A DNA stretch of 64,000 bases from an uncultured Clostridium sp. (GTDB lineage Bacteria > Bacillota > Clostridia > TANB77 > CAG-508), in NCBI GenBank assembly GCA_948473335.1, contig CAOKXF010000005.1, forward strand, positions 1 through 64,000, written 5' to 3'. The translations under genes and the position numbers were made by a program. The notes beneath the pieces are model-generated. The model had not been told where the DNA came from and ran no database searches. It saw only the letters and a list, made by a program, of their open reading frames with translations. Below are positions 1-10,082 of this stretch, piece after piece. Position 1 is the stretch's first letter. Each line of letters begins with the position of its first letter.

Positions 1-33
1 AGATGGTAATATAAAAAATACAAAAAAGCACCT

Positions 34-74
34 TGTTTGCTAATGGGCGCATTTCTGCGCCCATTACTAAAACA
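34..74. repeat. GGGCGC palindrome, copy 1
   Basis: A GC-rich inverted repeat (arms TTTGCTAATGGGCGCA and its near complement) in an AT-rich intergenic stretch downstream of the GH15-like gene. It is preceded by an A-rich tract ending in AAAAAAGCACCTTG and followed by CACTTGAAATAAAAGG. The same flanks occur around the copies near 19.1 kb and 55.4 kb, so this looks like one unit of a repeat family cut by the window edge. The rest of 75-290 shows no gene. Confidence 0.8.
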
Positions 75-290
75 CTTGAAATAAAAGGATTTTATAAATA
101 TAGAGATGAGATGATAATATAAAAACAAATACGTATCTTTTCATTAATATACATTACATTGTATACTTTTCTCTTGCTTGTATAGTCTATAGTTTATTGT
201 GTATTGTACATGTTGCTTTTTAAACATATCTTTTCGTCCATATATAATTAAGTTCTATAACTTTCCTTATTAATTTAATATTAATCTATT

Positions 291-2210
291 CTACTTTTTT
301 CTCGAATTTAGTAATTTTTCTAATACTAATATAAACATTGCATGTGACCATCCTAAACCGATAACCCAATTTGGTTTAAGAGAAGAATTATCAATTTGTT
401 CACTTAAAAATCCATGTTTTGCTGATGTATTTATAACAAAATCTAATGCATCTTTTGCATTTTTCTTTTCACCTTTTTCTAAATAATACAATGCTATCCA
501 TAAATTAGATATTACCCATGGATTTCCATCCATATAATGATCATTTTCAAATCTTTGATATCCTCCTGTATATGTTCGTAATGTTAAATTAATCTTTTCA
601 ACAGTATTTAAAACTTTCTTCTCTTTTGGTGTAAATACTTTAAATGGTACTACTGCTCCTAATAGGCTTATATCCATTCTTTTATCTGTCAAGTTTCTTA
701 CATATGAACAAATTTCTTCATCATACATTTTTTCATTTATAAAGTTTTTAATTTTTCCTTGAAGTTCTTCAATTTCTAAAGATGATTTTGCAACTTTTTC
801 ATCTTTTAATCGGTTTCCACCTTCAAAGTCTGAAACTCCTCTACCTAATATTTTATATATATTCAAAATAGCACTAAATGCTGAATATATACTTGCTAAT
901 GAGTATAAATGTATTCCCTCATTCATTTCCCATAAATCATAACTTACATGGTATTTATGCTCATACCCTTCCTTGTCTTCTAATATATCTTTTATATATC
1001 TTTTTAGAAAATCAATTGCTCTCTCACACATTTGCAAATTATCTTTTAAAAATTTCTCATCTTTTACATATTCATAATGATTATATACACCATATACTAC
1101 ACTGGCAGTCTCATCAATTTGGTATCCCCAACAAGGCGCTAATCTTCCGTCTGTATAAAAACGTTGTTCCCACATCCCATTCTTACTTTGTGTTGTTTTA
1201 CAAAACTTCTCGTAAAATTTTTGTGCTTCTTTTGTCATTTTTAATACATCAAGCGCTCTAGTTATAAATACTGCATCTCTTGGCCAACAATAACAATATC
1301 TTCCACAATTTGTTCTTTCCTCATCTACCTCTGGTGCTGCTATTATTCCTCCTGTATTTTGATTTACTAATAATGGAAATAGCAGTATACTTCTTTTATA
1401 TATGTCATGCATCTTTTCTTCATATATACTTTGTGGTTCTCCTAAGTCTAAACTACTATGTTCTTTAACATATTTTCTCCAATATGCTTTTACATTTGTG
1501 TATTCTTTTTGTATATCTACTTTCTTAATTCTTTCAATTTCGTTCTCAACTTCACATATTGTTTTTGTATTATCATTTATCATTACACATATTTCTATTG
1601 TCTTTTTCTCATTTGGCTTTATTTTTCCTATATCAAAACTTATGCTAGAATCTTTTGACATACCTATGTAGTCTTTATCTTTAATAATTCCTGACTGTAT
1701 ATTTGTATTTGTATCATTTATTTGATGACTTAATAAATCCTTTTTTGAAAATGTTGATATTGAAAAACTATGAGCATATTGTATCATTCCACCATCTACC
1801 TTTTTCGCTCCAACAAATTCATTTTCATCTGATAATAATTCTGTATGTACCAGAAAATTTATATCTAAATCTATATTACTTTCATTTATTAGTAGATATT
1901 TTCGTATAATTACATCATCCTTTAAAATTGCAAAATCTGTTTGTAATATTTTTAAATTAAAATATGTATTTGTTATTTCTGTATTTAATATATTTGTATC
2001 TGTATCATAATATTGTTTATATAAATTATTTATATCATTATGTAGATATATAATATCTGAATCATTTATTTTTACTCCTGTATGGAAATAATTTAGATAC
2101 TGCCTATTATCTCTCATTGGATAATATAGTCGTAGCATTTCTCCTTTCCCTGAAAATGTTGCTAATATATTTTTATTACCTATTATTGCTTCATTAAAAT
2201 ACCTCTCCAT
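291..2210 (-). CDS. Glycoside hydrolase family 15-like glucosidase
   Basis: A cytosolic glucan- or oligosaccharide-hydrolysing enzyme of the glucoamylase/GH15 type. An N-terminal beta-rich region of about 270 residues is followed by an (alpha/alpha) barrel. The barrel carries the family segments NCGRYCYCWPRDAVF near residue 310, DLWEMNEGIHLYS with a probable catalytic Glu, and WVIGLGWSHAMF near the C terminus. No signal peptide is visible. The longer frame starts at 2231, but the ATG at 2210 (MERYFNEA) sits six bases after AAAGGA and is the better start. It follows the metallo-beta-lactamase gene on the same strand. Exact substrate is not readable; trehalose, maltodextrin or glycogen fragments are possible. 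A glycogen debranching gene lies at the other end of the window. Confidence 0.88.
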   Translation of the reverse strand: MERYFNEAIIGNKNILATFSGKGEMLRLYYPMRDNRQYLNYFHTGVKINDSDIIYLHNDINNLYKQYYDTDTNILNTEITNTYFNLKILQTDFAILKDDVIIRKYLLINESNIDLDINFLVHTELLSDENEFVGAKKVDGGMIQYAHSFSISTFSKKDLLSHQINDTNTNIQSGIIKDKDYIGMSKDSSISFDIGKIKPNEKKTIEICVMINDNTKTICEVENEIERIKKVDIQKEYTNVKAYWRKYVKEHSSLDLGEPQSIYEEKMHDIYKRSILLFPLLVNQNTGGIIAAPEVDEERTNCGRYCYCWPRDAVFITRALDVLKMTKEAQKFYEKFCKTTQSKNGMWEQRFYTDGRLAPCWGYQIDETASVVYGVYNHYEYVKDEKFLKDNLQMCERAIDFLKRYIKDILEDKEGYEHKYHVSYDLWEMNEGIHLYSLASIYSAFSAILNIYKILGRGVSDFEGGNRLKDEKVAKSSLEIEELQGKIKNFINEKMYDEEICSYVRNLTDKRMDISLLGAVVPFKVFTPKEKKVLNTVEKINLTLRTYTGGYQRFENDHYMDGNPWVISNLWIALYYLEKGEKKNAKDALDFVINTSAKHGFLSEQIDNSSLKPNWVIGLGWSHAMFILVLEKLLNSRKK

Positions 2211-2294
2211 TTTTATTCCTTTCATAGACATAAAATTTGAATAAATTAATTTTAAAAATTAGTTTATCCAAATTTTGCCATTTTGTTTTTTCTA

Positions 2295-3938
2295 TTATCC
2301 CTCTACTACATTTAAAATTTGTTTTTCTAATTCCTTCATTTTCTCATTAATTCTAAACATATCTTGCTCTTTTAAGTTCATGTCTAAAACATCTTGTTTT
2401 ACATATTCTTCCATTTCTAGCATTTCTCTCTTGATTAAATTTAATCTATCCATAACTTCTCTTCTTAGTGTGCTTGATATTCTTCTTTCTATTTTATTTG
2501 TCATGACTATTTCTTCATTTAATTCATATGTTTCTCCATATTCAGGTATTGTTACATCTATTCCTATATCTTCTAGTATCTTTTCTTTTAAAGTCTCTTG
2601 GGCTTCCTTTTCTCCATGCACTAAAAATATATGCTTTGGTCTTTCTCTGAATGAATATATAAAATTCATTAGTCCTTCTTGATCTGCATGTCCTGAATAT
2701 CCTTCAATATATTCAATTCTTGCATTTACAGCAATTTCTTCTCCAAATATTTTTACTGTTTCTGCACCATTTACTATATTATATCCTAATGTTCCTACTC
2801 CTTGATATCCTACAAATAATATTGTACTGTTTGGATTCCATAAATTGTGTTTCAAGTGGTGCTTTATTCTTCCAACTTCACACATTCCACTAGCTGATAT
2901 TACTATTGCTGGACTAGGGTCTTCATTTAATGCTTTTGATTCTTCTGCTGTTGGTGTAAATCTTAAACCTGGAAATTCTAAAGGATCGTCTCCTTTTTCT
3001 ATACGTTGTTTTGTTTCTTCATCAAACAAATCCATATTTTCGCTAAATACTTGTGTTGCTGATATTGCTAATGGACTATCTACATATACTGGTACTTTCA
3101 TTAATGTTTCATATTCTCTTAGAAATTTTTCATCTGTTGTATTTTCTTTTATTTTATTTAATTCATATAATATCTCTTGTGTTCTTCCTACTGCAAATGA
3201 TGGTATTATTACTTTTCCTCCATTGTCTATTGTCTCTGATACTATATCTAGAAACATTTCTGCTTTCTGGTCATTTCTATTATGAAGTCTACTTCCATAT
3301 GTTGATTCCATTATTAAATAGTCCGCATCCTCTATCATTGTTGGTTCTCCTAATAATGGTATGTCATTATTTCCTAAGTCACCTGTAAATACGGCTTTTG
3401 TTTCTTTTCCATCCTCTTTTGCCCATATTTCTACTACACTTGATCCTAACATATGTCCTGCATCATTAAACCTTATATGAATATTTTCGTCAACCTCTAT
3501 TATCTCATCATAATGTACAGGCCTCAATATTTCTAATGAATCTATTGCTTCTTGTGCTGTATACAATGGATTTAGTTCTTTTTCACCTTTTCTTACTCTT
3601 TTCTTATTTTTCCATACTGATTCCATCTCTTGTATATGTCCACTATCTGGCAACATTAAGCCACATAAATCACAAGTTGCTTTCTGTGCATATACTGGTC
3701 CTTTAAATCCATCTTTATATAGTTTGGGAATTCTTCCTGAATGGTCAATGTGTGCATGTGTTAATATCATAAAGTCTATTTCTCCTGGATTATATTCAAA
3801 TCCTTGATAATTTTGTTCTTCTACTGTTCCTTTCCCTTGATACATTCCACAATCTACTAAAAATTTCTTACCTGATGCTTCAACTAAAAAGTTTGAACCT
3901 GTTACTGTCCTTGTAGCTCCTAAAAATGTTATCTTCAT
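2295..3938 (-). CDS. MBL-fold/beta-CASP RNA-processing hydrolase
   Basis: A metallo-beta-lactamase fold nuclease with a beta-CASP domain, as in CPSF73-like and TTHA0252-type exoribonucleases. The zinc motif HAHIDHSG is near residue 60, the GHMLGS and FTGDLG motifs follow, and the C-terminal specificity segment has GYSGHADQ and LVHGEKEA. About 90 residues of charged helix follow the usual end. A TTG-ATG pair lies at the start; I chose the ATG at 3938 because AGGAGG is six bases upstream. Its first 59 bases overlap the end of the upstream coiled-coil gene, which implies translational coupling. Family assignment is secure; the RNA substrate is unknown. Confidence 0.92.
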   Translation of the reverse strand: MKITFLGATRTVTGSNFLVEASGKKFLVDCGMYQGKGTVEEQNYQGFEYNPGEIDFMILTHAHIDHSGRIPKLYKDGFKGPVYAQKATCDLCGLMLPDSGHIQEMESVWKNKKRVRKGEKELNPLYTAQEAIDSLEILRPVHYDEIIEVDENIHIRFNDAGHMLGSSVVEIWAKEDGKETKAVFTGDLGNNDIPLLGEPTMIEDADYLIMESTYGSRLHNRNDQKAEMFLDIVSETIDNGGKVIIPSFAVGRTQEILYELNKIKENTTDEKFLREYETLMKVPVYVDSPLAISATQVFSENMDLFDEETKQRIEKGDDPLEFPGLRFTPTAEESKALNEDPSPAIVISASGMCEVGRIKHHLKHNLWNPNSTILFVGYQGVGTLGYNIVNGAETVKIFGEEIAVNARIEYIEGYSGHADQEGLMNFIYSFRERPKHIFLVHGEKEAQETLKEKILEDIGIDVTIPEYGETYELNEEIVMTNKIERRISSTLRREVMDRLNLIKREMLEMEEYVKQDVLDMNLKEQDMFRINEKMKELEKQILNVVEG

Positions 3939-5436
3939 CAACTTCCTCCTTTTTTATTTCAAATCTTTCATCATATTGTTCATTATTGTTTTCTGATAGT
4001 TCTAATAATATTTTGTCTTCTTCTTTTTTTATTTGTATATATATTTCTTCTAAGTTTATTATTTTAGTTAGAAAAATATAATGGAAAATTTTTTGTTCTA
4101 TGTTTTCATTTATTACTTTATTATTAATTGCCTTTTTTAATATCTTTTCTTCTATTTCTCGCATTTCATCTTTTAATTGGTCTTTTTCATATATATTTGT
4201 ATTTTTGTCAAATGGCAACATCTGATAATATCTGAATTCATATATTAGGTTTATAATTTCTTCCTTTTTTTCAGCTTTTTCTATATTTTTCTGGAATGCT
4301 TGTAAAAAAGTTTGTTGAAATTGTATCAATGTTTCTTCTATATCTCTATTTTCTAACAATTTATATTTCTTTTGCTCTTTTTCCTTTTTATCCATAAATA
4401 CTGATGGATTTAGTAGATTCGTCTTTCCTTCATATTCTTCCATCAACAATTCTCTTTCATCATTTAATATTTTAATTAATGATTTTATACTAAAAATTTT
4501 TTCTTTTATTGGAAGATCTTTATTTCGTCTTCTAAACTCTTCTTTTATTTTTGTTTTATCTGCCATCATCATATCTAAGTTTTTAATTTTTTTTTGAATT
4601 TTATTTCTTATTTCTACGATTTCATCAATGTATTTCCTTTTATCTTTTGTCTTTTCTAAGTTGATTTTTATTTCTTTCATTTTTTCAGTAATTCTTTGTT
4701 TCATTTGTGGACTAGATTCTCGTTCTACTATTATGCACAATTCTTCAAATTTATTTATTAACTCATCTTTTATTTCTCTTGAATACTTTTCTTCTAGCTC
4801 TGTTTTTAATAGTTCATAATAATTTAATATATATTCTTTATTATATATCCACTTTATTAAAAATTCATTTCCTACTAATATTCTTAAATTTTGATATATT
4901 AAATTATATGGTATATTTTCTATTTCACCTTTTGTCGTTGACCATGACCATCCATTAAAATCTCTTAATGGTTCTACCATATTGATGTTATTTCCCTCAT
5001 TTATTGCATTTGTTATTATCTCATTTATTAACTGATCATCTTCTTTTATTATTTGACTTTGTTTACTTATTTTTGCAATACAATACAATAATTTTCTTTC
5101 TATTGGTAAACATATGATTTTTTTGCTTTTTTTATCTATTAATATTATTTGCTTTTTTGCTTCTTTTGGATTTTGCGTACTTGGTATAACTAATTGTATG
5201 TCATCACAGTCTCTTTCTATTGATTTTATTATTTTCGTTATATATTCTTCTTTACTTTCTACATCTCTTTTTACTTTTTTGTAATCTTTATATGATATTT
5301 CTAGTTTATACAATATTTCTAATAGAAGATTCTTTGCTCTTTCATCAAATCTTTTTGTTTCCAATACTCTTTCCAATTCATTATCATAGTCTTTTTTTAC
5401 TATTTTTTCTAATAAATTTTCTTTTTTCTTTTGCAA
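3880..5436 (-). CDS. Unknown coiled-coil protein (518 aa)
   Basis: I do not recognise this family. The protein is strongly charged (Lys/Glu), with long helical stretches (about residues 220-350) likely to form coiled coils, and no signal peptide or membrane segment. A small ordered region around residues 150-200 includes PLRDFNGWSWSTTKGEIENI, the only aromatic-rich part. It begins with TTG placed seven bases after AAGGAG. Its 3' end overlaps the MBL/beta-CASP nuclease gene by 59 bases, so the two are almost certainly co-translated and may act together, for instance in RNA handling. That link is inference from position only. Confidence 0.75.
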   Translation of the reverse strand: MQKKKENLLEKIVKKDYDNELERVLETKRFDERAKNLLLEILYKLEISYKDYKKVKRDVESKEEYITKIIKSIERDCDDIQLVIPSTQNPKEAKKQIILIDKKSKKIICLPIERKLLYCIAKISKQSQIIKEDDQLINEIITNAINEGNNINMVEPLRDFNGWSWSTTKGEIENIPYNLIYQNLRILVGNEFLIKWIYNKEYILNYYELLKTELEEKYSREIKDELINKFEELCIIVERESSPQMKQRITEKMKEIKINLEKTKDKRKYIDEIVEIRNKIQKKIKNLDMMMADKTKIKEEFRRRNKDLPIKEKIFSIKSLIKILNDERELLMEEYEGKTNLLNPSVFMDKKEKEQKKYKLLENRDIEETLIQFQQTFLQAFQKNIEKAEKKEEIINLIYEFRYYQMLPFDKNTNIYEKDQLKDEMREIEEKILKKAINNKVINENIEQKIFHYIFLTKIINLEEIYIQIKKEEDKILLELSENNNEQYDERFEIKKEEVDEDNIFRSYKDSNRFKLFS

Positions 5437-5549
5437 TTTTCTTCTCCTTTCGAAATATTTTACAATATGTAAAGTTTTCCTATTCTATTATATGTGCATC
5501 AAAACCTTCGATTTTATAAATAGTCATTTTTTTATTATACTAAAGTATT

Positions 5550-5584
5550 AGGACGTCGAAATCTTCAATTTCATTAACGTCCCT
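5550..5584 (-). terminator. Possible hairpin downstream of ftsK
   Basis: An inverted repeat GGACGT...ACGTCC with an inner GAAAT...ATTTC helix lies just downstream of the ftsK stop. It lacks a clean T-run, so it may be a weak terminator or an mRNA 3' stabiliser. Confidence 0.35.
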
Positions 5585-5647
5585 TATAAATTATTTCCAT
5601 CTATTTTAATTTTTCTTTTGTCGTTCAATATTTTTATTTCTGAAAGA

Positions 5648-8137
5648 TTACTCTTCTACTTCTGATAGCGCACCTTCTGTTACTTCTGCTGGCGCTGGTC
5701 CCATTCGTAATTCTTGTAGTCTTTCTAATGTCATTAATACTTGTCTAGGTTTGCTTCCTTGGTATCCAGATATAATTCCTCTTTCTTCCATCTGGTCTAT
5801 TATTCTTCCTGCTCTTGCATATCCTACTTTAAATTTTCTCTGTATGTATGATGTTGATGCTTGTCCTGACTGTACCACTTCATCTATTGCTTCCATTAAT
5901 AGTGGATCTGTTTCATCATCTTCATCCTTTTCTTCTGCTATTTCTTTATCTGTCTTATTTCCATTTTCAATTGTTTCTATTATATCTTGACTATATGTAG
6001 CTTCTCCATTTGATTTTACAAAATCTACAATTTTTTCTACTTCGCCATCTGACACAAATGCTCCTTGTACTCTTGTTGGTTTTGGTGTTCCTGATGGATA
6101 GAATAGCATGTCTCCTTTTCCTAATAACTTTTCTGCTCCTACTGCATCTAATATTGTTCTTGAATCTATTTGTGATGATACTGCAAATGCTATTCTTGAT
6201 GGTACATTTGCTTTTATTATTCCTGTTATTACATCTACTGATGGTCTTTGTGTTGCTATTACTAGGTGCATCCCTGCTGCTCTTGCCTTTTGTGCTAATC
6301 TACATATTGCATCTTCTACATCTTTTGATGCTACCATCATTAAATCTGCTAACTCGTCTATTATTATTACTATTTGTGGTAATTTCCCAACTTTTTGTTC
6401 TTCAGTTTCATTATTTGTTTTTTCTATTGCTTCATTATATCCCTTTAAATCACGTACTCCTTTTGCTGCAAATTCAGAATATCTATTTTCCATTTCTTGT
6501 ACTGCCCATGCTAATGCTCCTGCTGCTTTTTTTGGATCTGTTACTACTGGTATTAATAGATGTGGTATCCCATTATATACTGATAATTCTACTATTTTTG
6601 GGTCTATCATTAACAATTTTACTTCACTTGGTTTACTATTATATATTATACTTGTTATTATTGTATTTATACATACACTTTTTCCTGATCCTGTTGAACC
6701 TGCTATTAATGCATGTGGCATTTTTGCTATGTCTGCTACTACCGCTTTTCCTCCTACATCTTTTCCTAATGCTACACTTAATTTTGATTTATTTCCTTGG
6801 AACTCATCACTTTCTAATACTTCTCTTAAATGCACTACTTCTTTTTCTGCATTCGGTACTTCTATTCCTACTGCTTGTTTTCCTGGTATTGGTGCTTCAA
6901 TTCTTATTGTTTCTGCTGCTAGATTTAATGCTATGTCATCTGCTAAATTTGCTATTTTGTTTACACGTACTCCCTCTGCTGGTTTTAATTCATATCTTGT
7001 TATTGCTGGTCCTACTGAAACATTTTCTACTTTAGCTGATACTCCAAAACTATATAGTGTTTTTTGTAATTTCGTTGCTATATCCGCTAATGCCCTTGCT
7101 CCACCTTTTAACGCTTTCTTTTCTCCTATACTTAAAATCTCTAATGGCGGATATTCATAGTTTTCATCTTCTACAACTAGTGCATGTTCTAATTGTAATA
7201 CTTGTTTTGTTTTGTCTTCTTTTACTTCTTCTTCTTGCTTAAATAAGTTACTTTCTATATAATCAGGTTGTATTGCTTGTATTTCTTTATTTAGACTTGG
7301 TTTTTGTTTTTTATTTTCTTTTTCTAATCCAAGTGGTATTAAGTCGTCTTTATCATGCTCATATTTTGCACCGTTTACATTGTTTTCTTCTATTGCTCTT
7401 CCATTTAAGTTTATTTGTATTTGGTCATCATCTATTATATCTAAGTCACTAGATATAACTCCTCTTCTTTGCTTTTTATTCTTTTTTATTTTTTCTACTG
7501 GTACTTCTTCAATATATTCTTCTCGTAATTGTTCTCTTTCTTCTCTTCTTGCTCTATTGCTTTCTATTTTCTCTTCTCTCTTTTCTATTAATGCATCAAC
7601 TATATTATTTATTATATTTGATATATCTATTCCAAATGTTATTGCAAATAATATTACTGCAATTCCTATACTTAATATTACAGATCCTACTTTTCCTAAT
7701 AATTTTACTAGTGGCACTGCTGCTAGTGTTCCTATTGCTCCTCCTCCTGTTGATTCTAAAGCTCCATTATTATATGCTAATTTCATTACCTCTGATATGT
7801 CTTTGTTTACATCTATTCTTCCATTTAATATTTCAAATATACTTGCTACTACTGCTACAAAAAATAGTAACATACTGTATTGAAATAGTTTTGTTGTTAA
7901 ATATTTATTTTCTTTGCATGCTATGTTTATTCCTACTAATAGTGTTCCTAATGGAAATATGTATTTTAGCCATCCCATCATTCCTCCTAGGAATTTGCTT
8001 AATGCTTGTCCTACATATCCTGACTGTGTATATGTTAATACTACTAAAAGGACACTTAGTATAATCGTGCCCACTACTGTTATATTTAATCTATTATTAT
8101 TGCTTTTCTTTTTACTACTTTTCCTTTTCTTTGCCAT
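5648..8137 (-). CDS. ftsK: DNA translocase FtsK/SpoIIIE
   Basis: A membrane-anchored hexameric DNA pump that clears chromosomal DNA from the division or sporulation septum. A basic N terminus and four hydrophobic segments fill roughly residues 20-190. A charged linker follows, then the RecA-like motor with Walker [10 protein letters not shown] near residue 480 and Walker [16 protein letters not shown]-terminal winged-helix gamma domain ([21 protein letters not shown]) recognises orienting sequences. Length 829 is normal for Gram-positives. The start ATG is 13 bases after the stop of the coiled-coil gene, with AGGGGATG as ribosome site. FtsK and SpoIIIE cannot be told apart by sequence here. 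Confidence 0.95.
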   Translation of the reverse strand: MAKKRKSSKKKSNNNRLNITVVGTIILSVLLVVLTYTQSGYVGQALSKFLGGMMGWLKYIFPLGTLLVGINIACKENKYLTTKLFQYSMLLFFVAVVASIFEILNGRIDVNKDISEVMKLAYNNGALESTGGGAIGTLAAVPLVKLLGKVGSVILSIGIAVILFAITFGIDISNIINNIVDALIEKREEKIESNRARREEREQLREEYIEEVPVEKIKKNKKQRRGVISSDLDIIDDDQIQINLNGRAIEENNVNGAKYEHDKDDLIPLGLEKENKKQKPSLNKEIQAIQPDYIESNLFKQEEEVKEDKTKQVLQLEHALVVEDENYEYPPLEILSIGEKKALKGGARALADIATKLQKTLYSFGVSAKVENVSVGPAITRYELKPAEGVRVNKIANLADDIALNLAAETIRIEAPIPGKQAVGIEVPNAEKEVVHLREVLESDEFQGNKSKLSVALGKDVGGKAVVADIAKMPHALIAGSTGSGKSVCINTIITSIIYNSKPSEVKLLMIDPKIVELSVYNGIPHLLIPVVTDPKKAAGALAWAVQEMENRYSEFAAKGVRDLKGYNEAIEKTNNETEEQKVGKLPQIVIIIDELADLMMVASKDVEDAICRLAQKARAAGMHLVIATQRPSVDVITGIIKANVPSRIAFAVSSQIDSRTILDAVGAEKLLGKGDMLFYPSGTPKPTRVQGAFVSDGEVEKIVDFVKSNGEATYSQDIIETIENGNKTDKEIAEEKDEDDETDPLLMEAIDEVVQSGQASTSYIQRKFKVGYARAGRIIDQMEERGIISGYQGSKPRQVLMTLERLQELRMGPAPAEVTEGALSEVEE

Positions 8138-8150
8138 ATTTTAACATCCC

Positions 8151-8654
8151 CTAATTTAATTCTTTTCTGCTGTTTTGTATTGTCTTTAGGGTATCTTCTA
8201 ATGATATCTGCATCATATTTAATGCTTCTGTCATGTTTTTCTGTAATGTTTCTAATGTTGTTGTTAATACCGTTTCTGTTGTAGACAATAAATTATCAGC
8301 ATATTCTTTAGTTCCCTGTGATATTTCTCGTGACATTTCATTTGCAGATTCTATTATTTCATTTTTTTGATTATAAGCTTTTCTTGTTATTTCATGCTCA
8401 TCTATCATTGCAATTATCCTATTTTCTGCCTCTTTTACTATTCCATCTGCTTCTTTTTGTGCCTCTAGTAATATTCTTTGTCTTTCTTCTTTTATCCATT
8501 TTGCTTGTTTTAATTCATCTGGAAGTTGTATTCTTATTTCTTTTATTATATCGAGTAATTCATCTCTATCTACTAACCCCTTACTTGTGAAAGGCATATT
8601 TTTACTCTTTTCAATTATTTCCTCTAAATTTTCTAATAACGTAAATATTTCCAT
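8151..8654 (-). CDS. Coiled-coil DivIVA/ATP-synthase-b-like protein
   Basis: A 167-residue, almost wholly helical protein. The central part (KEERQRILLEAQKEADGIVK) resembles the stalk of ATP synthase b subunits and DivIVA-type coiled coils. In Clostridia a similar small 'ATPase' or coiled-coil protein usually sits next to rsmD and coaD, and here it directly follows rsmD; coaD is not present between them. Function unknown. The ATG has only a weak adjacent ribosome site; a strong AGGAGG lies about 33 bases upstream, separated by a perfect small hairpin (see the leader element). No membrane segment. Confidence 0.8.
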   Translation of the reverse strand: MEIFTLLENLEEIIEKSKNMPFTSKGLVDRDELLDIIKEIRIQLPDELKQAKWIKEERQRILLEAQKEADGIVKEAENRIIAMIDEHEITRKAYNQKNEIIESANEMSREISQGTKEYADNLLSTTETVLTTTLETLQKNMTEALNMMQISLEDTLKTIQNSRKELN

Positions 8655-8695
8655 TATCTGCTTATGTTAGTCCACTTACTAACATATCCTCCTTT
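8655..8695 (-). promoter_or_regulatory. SD-hairpin leader element, copy 1
   Basis: On the minus strand AAAGGAGGAT is followed directly by a hairpin (ATGTTAG, loop, CTAACAT) and AAG, then the start codon 10 bases on. The same order of elements precedes the HlyD-like gene at 11.9 kb. The hairpin lies between the Shine-Dalgarno and the start. The ATG inside the stem would open a seven-codon ORF. Role unknown; translational control is an inference. Confidence 0.45.
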
Positions 8696-8744
8696 CTTTG
8701 CAAGCTATTAGCTCACATCTCTACTGCATATATATGAATCACTT

Positions 8745-9294
8745 TTATTCCTTTTTTAAAAATATTATATGTGCTATTCCATATTTCCTTTTATCTATTA
8801 TTTCAAATTTCAATTTTTCTATTTGATTTATTATTCTTTGTTCATTATTTGTTTCTAATATTATTTTTGTCTCTTTTTTTAATATTTTTAATTTTTCTAA
8901 AATTTGTAAAGATTTTAAGATGTAATCTGTTTCATATGGTGGGTCTATATATATTATATCTACTTCTTCTTTTATATTACTTAAGCATTTTTCAAAGTCT
9001 GTATTGTATATTTCAGTTTTTTCTTGAAAATGCGTTTTTTCTACATTTGTTTTTATTATTTGTATTGCTTCTTTTGATTTGTCACATAATATTGCTTTTT
9101 CTGCACCTCTACTTAATGCTTCTAATCCGTATTGCTCCACTTCCTGAAAATAAGTCTACAAATATTGTTCCTTCTATGTCATTTTGTATTATGTTGAATA
9201 TTGATTCTTTTACTCTGTCTAATGTTGGTCTTGTGTTTTCTCCTTCTAATGTGTTTAACTTTGTTCCTCTTGCTTTTCCACTTATTATCCTCAT
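8745..9294 (-). CDS. rsmD: 16S rRNA (guanine966-N2)-methyltransferase RsmD, +1 frameshift at CGG
   Basis: Methylates G966 of 16S rRNA in the 30S subunit. The first frame gives MRIISGKARG...FVDLFSGSGA-I, then meets CGG at 9129-9127 and would stop five codons later. Skipping the C and reading GGA gives GLEALSRGA, exactly the family motif GSGAIGLEALSRGA, followed by the catalytic DPPYE motif (IIYIDPPYETDY) and a normal C terminus. The two-frame product is 182 residues, the usual family length. No other damage is visible in either part. Either this is a one-base insertion error or mutation, or the cell shifts +1 at CGG as in nrnA and the debranching enzyme gene. Confidence 0.85.
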
Positions 9295-9603
9295 TACAAA
9301 TTTTCTTCCTTATTTTGTTATTTTTTCACACTATCATTTTATTCTATTTTCGTATATTGTCAATAGTATTTACAGAATTGTAATAAACATTTAATACTTC
9401 TGTAACATTTTTTTATTTTGTATTCTTTTTGTAAAATTATAGTAATTAAAATTAGAATATAACAATATTAAAGGTGTGCATTTGTAAAATCAAAGGTTTT
9501 TTCTATACAATAATAAAAAAGACTAATAATAGTCTTTTGTTATCAATTATAAAGTTGCCTTTTTATGAAATAACACATTATAATCGTATTTATCCTTTGT
9601 TCT
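9295..9603. other. Intergenic region between rsmD and divIVA
   Basis: About 310 AT-rich bases upstream of rsmD and downstream of divIVA. Apart from the divIVA terminator hairpin I see no gene or recognised RNA. Confidence 0.5.
9515..9538 (-). terminator. Rho-independent terminator of divIVA
   Basis: On the minus strand AAAAGACT-ATTATT-AGTCTTTT is followed by TTATTATT, an intrinsic-terminator layout 66 bases past the divIVA stop. Confidence 0.7.
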
Positions 9604-10053
9604 TTAATCTTCGTTACAACCTTTTAATAATTCTAGTTGAGATATAAGTAGAGATTCCATTTTTGCTTTATATATATCAAATTGTTTTTTTACATCATCT
9701 AGAGCCATTTGTTTCATTCTTACTTCTTGACTCAATTCATCAAGTGCTTTTTGTGCATTACTTTTTGCTTCAATTAATATTTGATCTGCTTGCTGTTTTG
9801 CTACACTTTTCACTTCGTCTGCTGTAGTTTGTGCCATTACTAATGTATTTTGAAGTGTATTTTCTATTGTTTTATAATGTTCTAAGCTGTTTGTTAATTC
9901 CTCTACTTTTTTAGATAATTCTGTTGCCATTTTATAATTTTTTTCATAATCTAATAATACTTCATCTAAAAATTCATCTACTTCATCTACATTATATCCA
10001 TGCATTACTTGCTTAGAAAATTTTTTATTTTCAATATCTAATGGTGTTATCAT
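9604..10053 (-). CDS. divIVA: Septum/pole-targeting protein DivIVA
   Basis: A membrane-curvature-sensing coiled-coil protein that marks division sites and poles and recruits division or wall-synthesis proteins. The N terminus ITPLDIENKKF followed by GYNVDEVDEFLDEV is the conserved DivIVA lipid-binding and first coiled-coil block; the remainder is coiled coil to residue 149. Good ribosome site AAAGGAAGAGAG. It lies just downstream of sepF on the same strand, the normal Firmicute arrangement, although the yggT and S4-domain genes often found between them are absent here. Confidence 0.92.
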   Translation of the reverse strand: MITPLDIENKKFSKQVMHGYNVDEVDEFLDEVLLDYEKNYKMATELSKKVEELTNSLEHYKTIENTLQNTLVMAQTTADEVKSVAKQQADQILIEAKSNAQKALDELSQEVRMKQMALDDVKKQFDIYKAKMESLLISQLELLKGCNED

Positions 10054-10082
10054 CTCTCTCTTCCTTTCTTAAGGATTTTCCT

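Noticed and set aside
6010..8064. Very long Leu/Phe-rich open frames on the plus strand across ftsK and many other genes
   Set aside because: They are antisense shadows of AT-rich genes (the complements of common Glu/Lys/Asn codons), have no ribosome sites and match no family.
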